Shown here one piece after another: positions 23,611-35,859 of a stretch of DNA of 64,000 bases. Source of the stretch: Aquila chrysaetos chrysaetos. Taxonomy: Eukaryota > Chordata > Aves > Accipitriformes > Accipitridae. The stretch covers positions 1,426,001 through 1,490,000 of the forward strand of contig NC_044019.1 in the NCBI RefSeq assembly GCF_900496995.4, in the 5' to 3' direction. A program made the translations under genes and the position numbers. Under the pieces are notes generated by a model. It did no database searches. It was not told the origin of the DNA and was given only the letters and a program-made list of their open reading frames with translations. Within the stretch, counting starts at the first letter, position 1. Each line of letters begins with the position of its first letter.

Positions 23611-26600
23611 AGCCTGCTCCGTGCGGGCGCGGGCGCTGCAGGGGTGGCAGGAGGCTGTCTGCAGATGGGGTGGGGTGTTTTTCTTTCGTCAAGGAAAATG
23701 TTTTCTTGTTCCCTCGGCTGATGGGCGGGTGAGGCTCCGGGTCCGTGCGGCGCGTACAGCAGCTTTTGGATCGGATCAGGTGTCATGCATTTAAGGACCG
23801 GCTCGTGCCAAGACTCTCCCCGCGCACTCCGGCGCTGCTCAGCCGAGCTGCTGCCTGATGCCTTTGGCTTTCGCAGCCCGGCCTACGGAAACAACGTGCT
23901 CGCTCTCTGTTTCAATAGCTCACTTTTCGTTTTTGACTCGTTTTATTATTATTTTTAAAGCATGTGTAGCGCAAACCAAATCATCTACCTCCTGCTGGAG
24001 GCAGTCCAGCCCCGTGTTGGGCTTGGAAAACCTCCCTGCTTTATTTTTTATTGTAAATGACCGGAGGATGGAGCGGCTGGATGGGACACGGCGGCGTCCA
24101 AGCCTGCGCTGCTCCAGCCCACCCACACGCGCCGGCTGCTTTCTTGGTGCTTTCTCTTTGCAGCGTCCTCCTGAGCCGGGCGAGCGTGCGAGGTGCTCGC
24201 CGCTGCTTTTGCTTCAGCCCAGGGCGAGCTTCTGCCGCAGTTTGCAGGGGTCGTGCCCGTGCCCCGTGCTCCCGGTGCGCGGCATGGGGACGGCGGCAGG
24301 GCCACGCCAGTGAGCCCGGGCGTGCGGTTGAAGTACATCGAAGGTCCCGTCCTGGCTCATCCCCGCACCCCAGCAAACCTCCGTGGGGGCTGGCGTGGCC
24401 CCGGGTTTGATGCAGGGGCAGAGCTGGGGCGAGGGCCAGCACGCCGCGCCCCGCACCGATCGTGCTTTTACGGCCGGGTTTAAACAAGTTCTCCATTTTA
24501 CTGACCTTCAGCCGCAATCACAGATCCCCCGTGGATCACATATATTGACTTAAAAAATAATTAGCCTTGAAGGGAGCAGGCGCGGTGCCTGCCTGGCAGG
24601 CCCATAATTAATATTTAAATAACAGGGGCCATAAATCAGCTGCAGCTCGGCGAACAAGCCCCCGGTTGTGTGCGTGGGGGAAGCGCACAGCTGCGTTGCT
24701 CGCAGGAAAGTCGCCCAGTCTGCGAGCAGGGCCGTGGCCCGGAGCGTTGACGTGGATGCCGTGGGGAGAGGGGAACGGTGCGGGGCGGCAGCCCCCTTCC
24801 ACCGGGAACGGCTGGGAGCTGTGCGCCGGGAGCACGCCGGGAGCTCGCCGGGCCGACCAGCACAAGCCACAGACTGTTTCTGGAGCGATGGGAGCGGCAC
24901 GGGCTCCGGCTGCCCCAGCCCCTGCGCTCCTGCGAGAACAAGGTGACATTTCTTGTCTCCTTTCTCATGCTTCAAGTGTGAGATTTTTTTTCCTTTTCCC
25001 GGAGCTTTCATTGCGTGCCAGGGGTTTTTAACACGTCTGCTCACCGACTGCCAGGGGAGCAGACACTTGCAGAGTTCGCGCGGCGGCGGGGCGTCTGAAG
25101 CCGTGCCAGGGGTCTCCGTGCCGCGCCACCGCACCGGCTGCAGCCGGGTCGGGCCCCCCGCTCCCCCCCCGGAGCCAAGCAGCGCGGTGCTGCCGAGCCC
25201 CGTCCCCGCTCCAGCGCGTCGCCGGACCCCTCCAGCGCTTCCCCTGTACGAACTCTCCCGGCCCGGCTGCTCCGTGCTGGGCTTGGCTTTTCTGCAAGGA
25301 GCGGCTGTGGTCGAACTCCGTACTGTGCCGGGGGGGGGCTGCACTGCACCCAAAGGACGGCAGCCCGACCAGCCGTGGCGTCCAGCCTGGCATTGCACCG
25401 CCGTGCCTGCGAGCCGGCCGCGGTGCCCGGGCAGCAGAGCGGGGTGAGCCCCATCCCGCAGCGCCAGGGCCGGGAGGGGCTGTGCTCGGGAGCATCTCCC
25501 CTGCTCCAGGTGGGAAAAAAGTGACTCCCTGTGGGATGTCTGCTGGCCATACCGGAGCAGCTCCCAGCCCCTGGACCCCCATGAGGATGGGCGGGTGACA
25601 CCCGGCTGTAGCCATCACGGGCGCAGTGGCCCCCACCATACCATGAACCAGCCAACGTTTGCAACCTGCCCTGGGAGATGAGAACGTTGCACGGCTGCTC
25701 GTTGTGATTAATTATCATTTCATAACGCAGGAGATTTCAGGCATGAAAGAGCCTCTTCACAGACACGTTCTGCACACTTTATCCATCATATGAGACTCCA
25801 GATGTTTCCATTTTATTCTTATTAAATCACCGCCTGGAGAGCCCGGGTAACGTGAGGCCTCCTGCCTCAGTGCCGGGCACTGCCGCGGGGGACGGCAAAG
25901 CACCGTAGACCCCTTTTCCTTGAGGGACGGAGACATGTGGCTGGGGGTGTCGGGCCAGACCCCCCCGCATTGTCCCCACAGCCCCGTGGGAGAGCAGGGG
26001 CAGGTGGAGCGACCCGTCCGGACCAAGGGAGGACGTGCAGGAGCTAACCCTGTGTCTGGAGATGCCAGGTTACGGACGGCCACCTCGGCGCGGAGCAGGG
26101 GGACTCCATTTCTCATCTGGCATGCAGCAAAACCGCGGCCGGAGCCAAAGCTGATGGATCACCTTGTCCTCCTTCTCCCTTCCCTCTGGCTCCGGTTTCC
26201 CCCAGTCCCGTGTCTCCAAGGGCTGAGGTCTCACAGAAGGACAGGGGGACATTTGCAAACACTCCGCAGCACCCAGCAGCGAGGGGCTGAGCCACCCCAG
26301 GGTGCTGCTCCTGCGGCATGGGCTTGTTGGAGCAATGAGCAGCATCCCGTGAAAACACCCCCGTCGAGGGGAGGAGCGGGGGAGAATAAAGCCCAGGTGG
26401 GAGAAGAGAGAGCTGGGAAGGGAGGGAGTTAGAAATGGAGGCACAGGGGTCATACCAGGTAAGGAAAACAAATAAATAGCTGATTCAGGGGTTTGTTCTC
26501 CTCTTTTATTTAGCAGAAACTGTATTTTTACAGCTGCAATCCCTTAAAATGGGATTCTTTTTCCCTTAAACAAATCCTTGTAAAATAATGCTTCATAAAA

Positions 26601-28183
26601 ATAAGCGTTCCTCCTCTCGACCCTGAAGACAGAAAAACAATAACACCAGCAAGGCCCTCTCCGTGCCGCCAAGGAGGCTGGTGGTGGCTGTCACGCGTGT
26701 CCCTGGCTGTGCCCACCCGAGGCACAGCACGGCCGGAGCCCAGCCGTGGCGTCCCCTCCGGGTGCCGCGGCAGGTACGGCACAGCACCGGTAACCGCTGG
26801 CTCCGCGGGATGGGTAGAGCAGAGCTCCTCTCCCAGCACCTGCCGTGGCCACCTGCATCCTCACAGGGTCCGGGGTCTGTCGTGCCACCAGCGGCAGAGC
26901 CGTCCCCGTCCCCTCCAGCCCCGAGCACAGCGCAGGGAGCACAGGGGGCCTGGCTCCGTGGGCGTTTACCAGGCAGGAGAGCAGCGGTCAAGGCTGCCTC
27001 GTCACTGGAGACCTCCAAAAACCTGCCAAGCACTTGTAGCATCAGCAACAATCCCACTCCAGGGCTCCCCCTTCCCTTTACTTAGTTTTCTTTAATTTTG
27101 TTTTAATTTGGGGTTTTTTTTCGGGGGGGGGGCGGGGCGCGGTTTTCTCCAGGCTGCAGCTTTTTTTTCACTGCTGCTTCAGCAAAAGCGATTCAGGAAA
27201 TTCCGATCAAATCCCGGCGCGCAGCAGCCCTGCCCCTGCTCCCCGGCGGGAGAGGCAGAGGGCTTAATTCTCATTAATAACCACCATGGGTCAATTATTG
27301 CAAGAAGGAGGAAAACCAGCAAAGCTCTTCGGCATCACATGTTATTTAAGCTTCCGAAAATAAATGTTCTTTGCAAATCATCTGTTTGCAGCTCTGCGCG
27401 TGGAGCTGGCAGAGAAAAAAGTTGCTAGAGAGAAGTTGTATTTATAGAGGTTATTTATTTTAAATAAACAGGCACTTAAGGCAGAGGCTGCTGCTCCCAA
27501 GTGCTGCAGCCCTCCCCTGGGCTTTCCCAGCCAAGGGCTCCCATCCCTCACCCTCCAAGCGAGCTCCCATTGCTGCCCGCGAAGTGCCGCAGTTGAGCCA
27601 GAAACAGCAAGTCTTGGGCTCCAACAGCGTGGTTTTGGTCCAGCACCCACCAAGAAACGCAGCGCCCATTTGGGAGATGCAGCACCCACCCAGCCGCTCC
27701 TGGGGCAGACAGGGCTCGGTGGCAGGAGCCACGGCCAGAGCGCACGCAACTATTGTTAGAGGAGACCCTGCTCACTTGAGAGATGCAAAAGCAACACTCG
27801 GCTCAGCAGGCTGTGGTTTTCATCCTACCTTTTCTCCCCGCTCTTCTTATATATGTTAAAAATATATAAGGGAAGCCTGACGTGGGCATAACCCCAGACA
27901 AACAGGTACTGGGGCAGCCTCTGACAGGCTCTGCTGGGTGCCTGTTGTTAGTTATTGCTCACAAACCATGTATTTATTGTGCATCTCCCAGCCGGTGCAC
28001 ACTGGGAAGCATAATGTGTTCAGGGCACCTGTGGTCCAGAAAAAGACAAATTGGAGGGAGTCCCACTCCCGCCGTGATCTTTCCCGGGTTCCCGGTTGAT
28101 CCTCGCGGGACGGAGGGTGCAGGCAGGGGTCGTGGGTGCCCGCTCTCACTGTCGCTTTGTCCGCAGGAGCAGTGGGGAGCAGG

Positions 28184-28349
28184 ATGGTGCCGGACGCCGT
28201 GGCCCTGCTGGTGGTGGTGGTGATGATGGTCGGCCTTCGCTCGGCGGCGGGAGGAGGTGCGGCAGGCTACGCCCAAGTGAAGTACATGCAGCCCATGGTG
28301 AAGGGACCCCTGGGACCCCCCTTCCGCGAAGGCAAAGGGCAGTACCTGG
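28184..28349 (+). CDS. COL8A2: COL8A2 first coding exon (signal peptide and N-terminal NC2)
   Basis: The exon begins at 28167 after a CCGCAG acceptor, and its coding part begins at 28184. It encodes the start MVPDAVALL, a hydrophobic core, and the conserved [12 protein letters not shown] ... [11 protein letters not shown] segment known from vertebrate COL8A2. It ends at 28349 with the donor G|GTAAGG in phase 1. Any reading beyond this donor is intron. Confidence 0.95.
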
Positions 28350-31300
28350 GTAAGGGATGCGCTCTGCGGGAAGGTGGGATGACACGGGGCCGCGGCTGCC
28401 TGGGACACTTGCTGGCATGGCGGGAAGGGGCCGTAGCATCCCACAGCCATCAGGCACTCGACATCCCCTTACCCTCGGGGTCGCTGCCCCCAGGGAGCAG
28501 CCTGGCACGGCCAAGGGTTCTGCTGTCCAAAGCAACTTTGGCCGAGCACGGAGGGGCCGTTTAGGTCTTCTTAACCCAGTGCAGAAGGACAAGGACGGGC
28601 ACAGAGAGGCTCAGCAGAGAAGTAGAGCCCTTTGTTCGGGCTGGGTGGGCACCCTTGGGTCCCTCAGTCTGGAAGCCGGTGCACAAAGGGGACCCGTGAG
28701 CCCTTTGCTCCCATCCTCCTGCATGTTTGCCGGTAGGTTCGAGGCACAGCCCAAGCGCAGGAGCCCCGGCGCTCGCCATCTCTCCCCCTCACCACTGTTA
28801 AACCTGAGCTGTCCCAGCAAGGCTTTTTCCAGTCCTCCACCTATTCCATTTCCCTGGCTGTTTTGCACCAGCTGGGAAAGGAAAGATGGCCAAGGCCAGA
28901 GCCGAGACCCAGCCTAGCGAGGGGTGAGCAGGAGAGACACATTTCTTCCCTCAGAGAGCAGCAACCAGAAACTCCACACATGTTAGATCACTCCCCACCA
29001 AGTGACATGTGCCGCACGGAGGGGCAGAGGCACTGAGATCATTGCTCCACGCAGCCAGGCCTCCTGCACCGTACCCAGCCTAGCCCCTGCCTTTCGTATC
29101 CACCTGCCCCAAGCTCCCCTGCCCGCACACCATCCCCTGCCTTTGCTATAATCCCCTGTGCCTGCCCAGGGCTCCTTTTATGCCCAGGCCTGCCCACAGG
29201 TGCTGGAGGTTAGAAGGCGCAGGAGGGTCCATCGGTGCCCCACACCAGGGGCTTATTAGTGTGTGTTAATTGCACACACCCTGGGGAACTGCTCAGGAAC
29301 TTGGGGTCTTTGCAAACGGCAAATGTTGAGTGTGACTGAGTTTCCCCGGCACTTCTTGGCTCATCAGGGCATCCCTCTGCCAAGCCAGCCCCCAGCACCT
29401 CCCCAAGGTGCACGCGACCCTCGCTGCACCCAGGGCAGCAGCACGGTATCTTCAGCTCAAGAGGGGGATGGAGGGGAGGGTCTGAGCCCTTTCCTTGATA
29501 CCAAGCACAGCACTCCCCAATGCTCTTCCCAGAGCCAGCCACCGCTGGCAGCACTGCGGGATGGGGCAGTGCTGGGGCTCAGGTGCCCAGACCCACCGGG
29601 TCGGTGCCTGGCCCTCGGGAAGAGCCGCCGGAGCCCTCCCCGTGGGTTCACGCAGACCTGGACCCTCCAGGGAGCTGAAGTCTTGGCTCTGGGAGGAGAA
29701 ACTGGAGAAGGCTCGGCTGCTGGTGGCTGATTTACTGCTGGGCTGAATGGCTTATCAGGAGTTCAGCTCAGCACATATGTCAGAAAACACACAGCAAAAC
29801 CTGGAGCCGAAGCATGCTACGAGCCCCCCCCACCTCCCTGCCCCCTTCCCAGCTGTTGTAAAGCTGCTCCCTGAATCCCAGCCAGAGACAAAACCTTCCA
29901 GCGTAGTGCAGGAACGTTTCAGCTGCTGGTGGGACTGGATTCAAATATCTCCCTGCTGGTTTTCCTTCTTTTTTTCCCTTCTTCCTATGCGTCGGAGCGG
30001 CTTGCGCTGCCTCTGAGCAGCGCCGCCTGCTAACCGTGGCAGAGAGAGGAGTGAGCGTGCTGGGCTGTTTGCAAGGTGCAGTGTGGGTGCAAGCTTTGCC
30101 AGGTTAGACCAGGCACGGGTTAGAGGAGATGCTGAGGCAGGGCACGGGAGTCCCCTGGACGTTACTCTCCTAAAACCCCTGGGAAAGAGAGGGCGGACAG
30201 GGGGATGCGGGCAGGGGGGCAGCTGCAGCCTGAGCCACCAGCTGCGGGGCCACACGGAGGCAGCTAGGGAAGCCTGTGCCTCCTGGATCCCACCGAGCTC
30301 CCATCTCTGCTTAACCTCTAATTTGGCAAGGAAAATCCCTGCTGGCCTTCTGCCCTGCTCGGGGAGCTCAGCTGACTCGCCGCGACGGCGCAGGGCCGTG
30401 CCGGGCCCCTGCGGGTTACCCCCTGAGCCAGCTGGGACCTGTGCGGAACACGCCCCCCCCCCCAAGCCGGGCTGCCCCAGCCTGGCCCTGGGGCTGGGAC
30501 CCCCGCCTGGGGGGCCAGGCCAAGCCCCGGGGCTGCGGGGGGCTCCCACCGGTCTGCGGGTGCCATCTAGTGAGAGACAGGGCTGGTTTCCTCAGGGTGC
30601 CAGACACCTTTTCTGACCCAAAAATAGACTCCCCAGGAGCACGGAGGCAGCTCCGGGCAGGAGATGCCGCTAAATGCTAAAATGCTAAAAGCATTTAAGC
30701 AGATATTTGCACAGTTGGGTTTTATTTTGGTTTGGTTGAAACCACGTCTGTGCAGCTTGCAGCCAGGTAAAACCGCTGCTGGGTGCTGGCCGGGGCTCAG
30801 GGCTCGGGGAGCCAAGGCGGCGGCACCCTAGCTCGGGGCAGCGATAAGGCACAGGCGATGCCCGAGACAGGGAATTGTGGCAGGCGAGTGGTGGAGTTCC
30901 CCTCCAGCGACAGTACAGAGGGTTCACCCCGGGGCAGCAGCCTCAGCTGCAGAGGTAAAGGAGCACTTTTCACCTCCCCAGGCTTGGGGAAGCTCAGTGC
31001 AGAGCCAAGGTTTGTCCTCTGCCTTCAGGGCTGCGCTGCCCAGGAGGTGGGAGCAGGCGGGTGCCGGGCAGCGCCTGGGTTGCTGCTGCCCAGTGTCCCC
31101 AGAGCAGATGGCCCACAAGTCCTGCTGCTTTTAAAAGAGACTCAGTCCTGGGATCCCTGTGGGGTTGCTGCTTGCTGCATGTGGCCAAGAGGCCTCCAGG
31201 TCCCGTAGCTCCTGCTATCGGAGAAACTTTGCTTGCTACCTCCATGCTTCTTTCTGCAGTCTGCTCCCATCTCACTGCCGTCCCCTTGAACGGCAGCTCT

Positions 31301-34300
31301 ATCTGTCAGGGCTGGGTCCTGCGCTGAGCCTCCCCGCAGGGCTCAGGGCAGCCGCTGCCGTGGAAGACGGGATGAGAGATGCAATAACACTGGTCCCATG
31401 CATTGTCCCTGTGAGCCTGTGAAACTCGCTCTCACGAGACAGGGCTTGGCAGCAGCCCTGGAACGAGCTCAGCCAGGCTCTGCCATGGAGCAGCCAACCT
31501 CTCCTTCCTGCAGTGTCATCCGGCTGCGCTGGCCAGACCTGCTACTGACTGCTCGTGGCTGGGAACCACTTCCCATCTTGCCGGATCATTCCTCTGCCGG
31601 CCATTCCGCGCTGCCGGGTCCCTCCTCCAGGCATGCGGGGGTCCTTACCAGGGATGGACGCAGCTCCAGAGGGGCTGCAGGATCCGCCTGGACGTGTCCA
31701 TGCTCCTCAGGAGGTGAAAAGCTCTGTAGTGCCCAGGCAAGAGCTTGCAGGAGGCCATGCCTGCTCCTTCCCCTTCCCGCTGCCCCAGCTGGCTCTTTGC
31801 ATTAGCATTCATGGCAGCTTTGTTCATGCTTCGAGGGGAACACATAACCCCATGCTGCTGCTGTGAAATGCAGAGCTCTGAGACATGCGTCTGTGGTAAG
31901 ACATGGTCTTTTGAAATTGGATACCACTGGGGCTGCAATGTCCCAGTTTCTCTCCGCTAACGTCCCCGGTTTGGTTTTCCCGTCTGCTTTTTTGGCTGCC
32001 TGCAAGTTGGCAGCTCTCGCCTGGCGTTTCTCTTCGCTGCCTTGTGTGAGAGTGTGTGTGCTTTTTCCTTCCTTCGTGGGCTCAGCTGTAGATCCTTGTT
32101 CTGATTCCATGCAAAATGACCTAGAAAACTAATTCTTTTCAAACCATTGCAAGAAGACAAAAAAAAGGGAAAACACATTGAAATAATTTTCTGGAGAAAA
32201 ATTTTTCCAGAATTCAAACCCCAGAAATCTGCTTTAGTGCAACACTTCACATCTCCCTTGCCTTCTTTCCCACACCATTTTCTGGGGTGAGGAGCAGGAG
32301 GTTTGCAGAAATCCAGTGGCAATGTCATGACAGACAAGTATTTCCTTAATCATGACAGACAAGTATTTCCTTAATCAAGACAGCCAAGTGACCTCTATTA
32401 CAGCCTAGGATGTGGGTCAGGCTTTGATATGTAGATAAGCTCTGAAAATGTTTCCATTACCAAAAGAAAAACAAGCAGGCACCAGGCTTGGAAACGGCCA
32501 GAGCTAATTGCTGTGCTTAGGAAAGGTAAAGCCACCTCTGATGCACCGGGAACAGTGCCTGCTGCCGCCACAGTTATTCTTTTCACATGTCTCAAATCTC
32601 CCCTAATCTTTTCCCGTTGACTGAGACAATCTCTGTGTTGGCAGATCCTGGCGCTACCGGTGTCCGTGCTCCCGAGGCCCGGCTCAGCTCGCTGAATGCC
32701 CAGGCTGGGGGCCGGGCCGGCAGACCTCGGGGAACCCCCTGCCTCCTCCTCGGTGCCATGCTGGGACACGCAGCCTCGTGTTCTGCTCCCATCCCAGATG
32801 GGATCCATTCCCATCCTGGGAACTTGCCCATACAGATCTGTTCCCAACTGGAATGATCTACCTTGGGCCGATTTGGTTAAAATTTGCCTCAGATGTCAAG
32901 GTCCTTTCCTCTGCCCTTCGCATTTCTCATCATAGGCCCACATACATGCAACTGCCAAGTATTTCCTTCATTTCAAGCTTCCCAAAAAAGTTTGACAGAT
33001 TTATTCTTTCTCACCCATTCCCGATGTCGCATGGGAAGCGACACCCTGCCTGGGCCAGCCTCAAGGAGTTATTTATGCTCACGTCTGTGCTTTAAGTACT
33101 GAGCTGCGGTGGGCATGTAATCTGGCTCTCCTCGGCTTTGTAGTCTCTCAGCCCATTAGTTTCTTTCTTATATCCGTTTGCAAAAGAGCTCTATAAATTC
33201 TTTAAATGTCAAGTGGTTACGGCCTATTCCCAGCTGGGCTGACTCATTTGGACGTAACCGAGGTTGCGTTTCCCTTGCAGCTATTGGCTTTTCCTCCATC
33301 CTCAGCGCTTTTTTTCTTTTTGGTGAGTTTTTCTCTGCCTTGCTGGACACGGGAGCTGAGCCAGCGAGCACCGCAGGCATATCTTAACCCATACACGAAT
33401 CAACTCTTCGGTCTCTCAAGTACATGTCCAAGAGTTTTCTTTTTAATCCAAAAGGATTAAAGGTCTCCCGAGGCCCTGGACTCGAGGGATGGGGTGGAGG
33501 GATTATCCCCAGTCTTGGCTCGCTCTGTCGCCATCCTCTCGGCTGAGCCCAGGCAGGAGCGACTGAATCCCACGGTGCTTTCGAGGCCGCTGGGAAGCGA
33601 GGCAGCAGGAGGTTTGAATCCAGCTCCTAAAAAAACCCCACAGTAGGTCATCACAAAACAACGCTGCCAGAGCCGACGGCAATTGCTGGTCTTGTTGACA
33701 CCCTCCGCGGAGGGATGGATGGAGTAAGGCTTGGATTAATACCCTGGGCTCTGGCCAAGGTCTTGCCTCACGACAGTCCTCCTGATGTGGTGGCCCAGGA
33801 AGCCACTGTGGCCATGTTTAAATAAATCCATTCCTAGAGAAGGGCATTCGTTAAAGCCCCTGGCTTTAACGCCCTGAGGGCATCAGGCACCAGGCACGCT
33901 CCTCCCCAGTAAAGCTCCGTGTCTCCTCTATCCACAGACATGCCGCCGCTGCTGCCGATGGACCTCAAAGGGGAGCCAGGACCGCCAGGGAAGCCCGGCC
34001 CGCGCGGACCCCCCGGACCCCCCGGCTACCCAGGAAAGCCGGGCACGGGGAAGCCGGGAATGCACGGCCAGCCTGGGCCCGCTGGGCCCCCCGGCTTCTC
34101 GGGCATTGGGAAACCCGGCATCCCAGGACTCCCCGGAAAGGCGGGTATGAAAGGGATGCCCGGAGCCAAGGGCGAGCCCGGCATGCGAGGGGAGCAAGGG
34201 CCGAGAGGACTGCCCGGCCCCCCAGGGCTGCCGGGGCCAGCTGGCATCTCGGTCAACGGGAAGCCGGGCCCCCAGGGCGGCCCCGGCTTGCCCGGTTTTC

Positions 34301-35859
34301 GGGGCGAGCCTGGCCCAAAAGGAGAGCCGGGTCCCCGCGGAGAGCGAGGGATGAAGGGTGAAAACGGCGTGGGGAAGCCAGGGTTACCGGGGCCCCGGGG
34401 GAACGGGGGTCCTCCCGGCCCCGCGGGGCCCCCAGGGCCCGTCGGCGTTGGAAAACCCGGCCTCGACGGCCTGCCGGGTGCGCCGGGGGAGAAGGGCGAC
34501 ATGGGCCCTCCTGGCGGGCCTGGCGTCAACGGGGAGCCCGGCCCCGTGGGGCCCCGGGGCCCCCCCGGCATCGACGGGATCGGTGTCCCAGGCGCCGCGG
34601 GGGTCCCGGGGATACAGGGCCCCATGGGACCGAAGGGGGAACCCGGGATCCGCGGCCTCCCCGGTTTGCCGGGCCCGACGGGCTACGGGAAGCCGGGCTT
34701 GCCCGGCCTAAAAGGAGACCGCGGGCAGCCCGGGGTGCCGGGAGCCATCGGCGATAAGGGGGAACCCGGCGTTGACGGGGAGCCGGGGGAGCCGGGCCCT
34801 GCCGGCATCATCGGGCCGCCGGGCCCGCCGGGGTCCATGGGGCTGCCGGGCAAGCACGGGCTGCCCGGCTCCAAAGGGGACGTGGGGCCAAGCGGGCCCC
34901 CGGGAATGCCGGGGATGCGTGGCGACCAGGGACCGAACGGCTTCGCAGGGAAGCCCGGGGTGCCGGGAGAAAGGGGCCTGCCCGGGTCACTGGGACCCCC
35001 CGGCCCAACGGGCCCCAAAGGAGAACCAGGGTTCATCGGCCTCCCGGGGGTGCCAGGATTAACGGGCGGCCCCGGCCCGAAAGGCGACGGCGGGATCCCG
35101 GGGCAGCCGGGGCTGAGGGGCCCCTCCGGCATCCCGGGCTTGCAAGGACCCGCGGGTCCCATGGGGCCGCAGGGGTTACCGGGGCTGAAAGGGGAGCCCG
35201 GGCTCCCCGGGGTTCCCGGTGAGGGGAAGACCGGCGAGCCCGGCATGGCCGGACCCATCGGCCCCCCGGGAATGCCGGGAACGCCAGGGCTGAACGGGCC
35301 GCCCGGCCCGCCGGGGCCGCCGGGGCCGCCGGGAGCGCCTGGGGTGTTCGACGAGACGGGCATCGCGGGGCTGCACCTGCCGGACGGAGGCGTGGAGGGG
35401 GCCGTGCTGGGGAACGGCAAGCCGGGGAAGCCGCAGTACGGCCGAGGAGAGCTCTCCGCCCGGATCGCACCAGCCTTCACCGCCATCCTCACCTCCCCTT
35501 TCCCGGCATCGGGCATGCCGGTCAAGTTTGACAGGACTTTGTATAACGGGCACAATGGCTACAACCCGGTCACCGGGATATTCACCTGCCCCGTATCCGG
35601 CATTTACTACTTTGCCTACCACGTGCATGTCAAAGGGACTAACGTTTGGGTGGCACTTTATAAGAACAACGTGCCCGCCACCTACACCTACGACGAGTAC
35701 AAAAAGGGCTACCTGGACCAGGCCTCAGGCAGCGCCGTGCTTGAACTCAAGGAGAACGACCAAGTCTGGGTACAAATGCCCTCGGACCAGGCCAACGGGT
35801 TGTACTCCACGGAATACATCCACTCCTCCTTCTCCGGGTTCTTGCTTTGCCCCACATAA
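28184..35859 (+). CDS. COL8A2: collagen type VIII alpha-2 chain
   Basis: This is a secreted, short-chain network collagen of basement membranes, best known from Descemet's membrane of the cornea. Two coding exons join as 28184-28349 and 33938-35859 (166 + 1922 nt, stop TAA), giving 695 residues against 703 in human. Visible in order: a hydrophobic signal peptide (about residues 1-21), a short NC2 region ending near residue 66, about 457 residues of Gly-X-Y (67-523) with eight interruptions such as GTGKPG, GISVNG and GVPGEGKTG, a linker containing [10 protein letters not shown], and a C-terminal C1q-like NC1 domain (about 561-695) ending FLLCPT. The exon junction splits a codon (G|AC, Asp56 where human has Glu). 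The ATG was chosen because it opens the signal peptide 17 nt after the acceptor. Eight helix imperfections are the known hallmark of type VIII chains, and overall similarity favours COL8A2 over COL8A1. Confidence 0.97.
28350..33937 (+). other. COL8A2: COL8A2 intron between the two coding exons
   Basis: A 5.6-kb intron with GT at 28350 and AG at 33936-33937. No gene is recognised inside it on either strand. GC content declines towards the 3' part (after about 31.8 kb), and a small tandem duplication lies at 32325-32374. Confidence 0.9.
32325..32374 (+). repeat. perfect 2 x 25-bp tandem duplication (plus partial third copy)
   Basis: The unit beginning TCATGACAGACAAG is present at 32325-32349 and 32350-32374 without mismatch. 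A diverged partial third copy starts at 32375 (TCAAGACAGCCAAG). It is intronic in COL8A2. Confidence 0.9.
33938..35859 (+). CDS. COL8A2: COL8A2 large exon (triple helix and C1q domain)
   Basis: The acceptor TCCACAG ends at 33937. The exon encodes [10 protein letters not shown], then the uninterrupted-exon collagen helix and the C1q-like NC1 domain, as in mammals where one exon carries almost the whole protein. From an alignment made by memory, the human corneal-dystrophy position Gln455 corresponds to Gln445 here (conserved in GQPG). Human Leu450 appears to correspond to a Gly (residue 440). GC content is extreme because of Gly/Pro codons, so the opposite strand shows long Pro/Gly-rich shadow frames. 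Confidence 0.97.

Larger units (their letters stand above)
4468..28166 (+). other. COL8A2: candidate COL8A2 intron 1 (about 23.7 kb)
   Basis: It is bounded by the GT at 4468 and a good acceptor (pyrimidine-rich stretch, then CCGCAG ending at 28166). The interior is GC- and CpG-rich with many long but featureless open frames and no recognisable protein, rRNA or tRNA gene. AT-rich islands stand out at about 11560-11730, 17585-18070, 19340-19450, 22160-22310, 24480-24640 and 27250-27480. They are candidates for conserved regulatory elements, judged from composition only. Simple repeats are listed separately. Confidence 0.45.

Noticed and set aside
34026-35555. Pro/Gly-rich collagen-like frames on the minus strand
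   Set aside because: They are the antisense of the Gly-Pro-rich codons of COL8A2 (GGN CCN read backwards also gives Gly/Pro). Not a second collagen.
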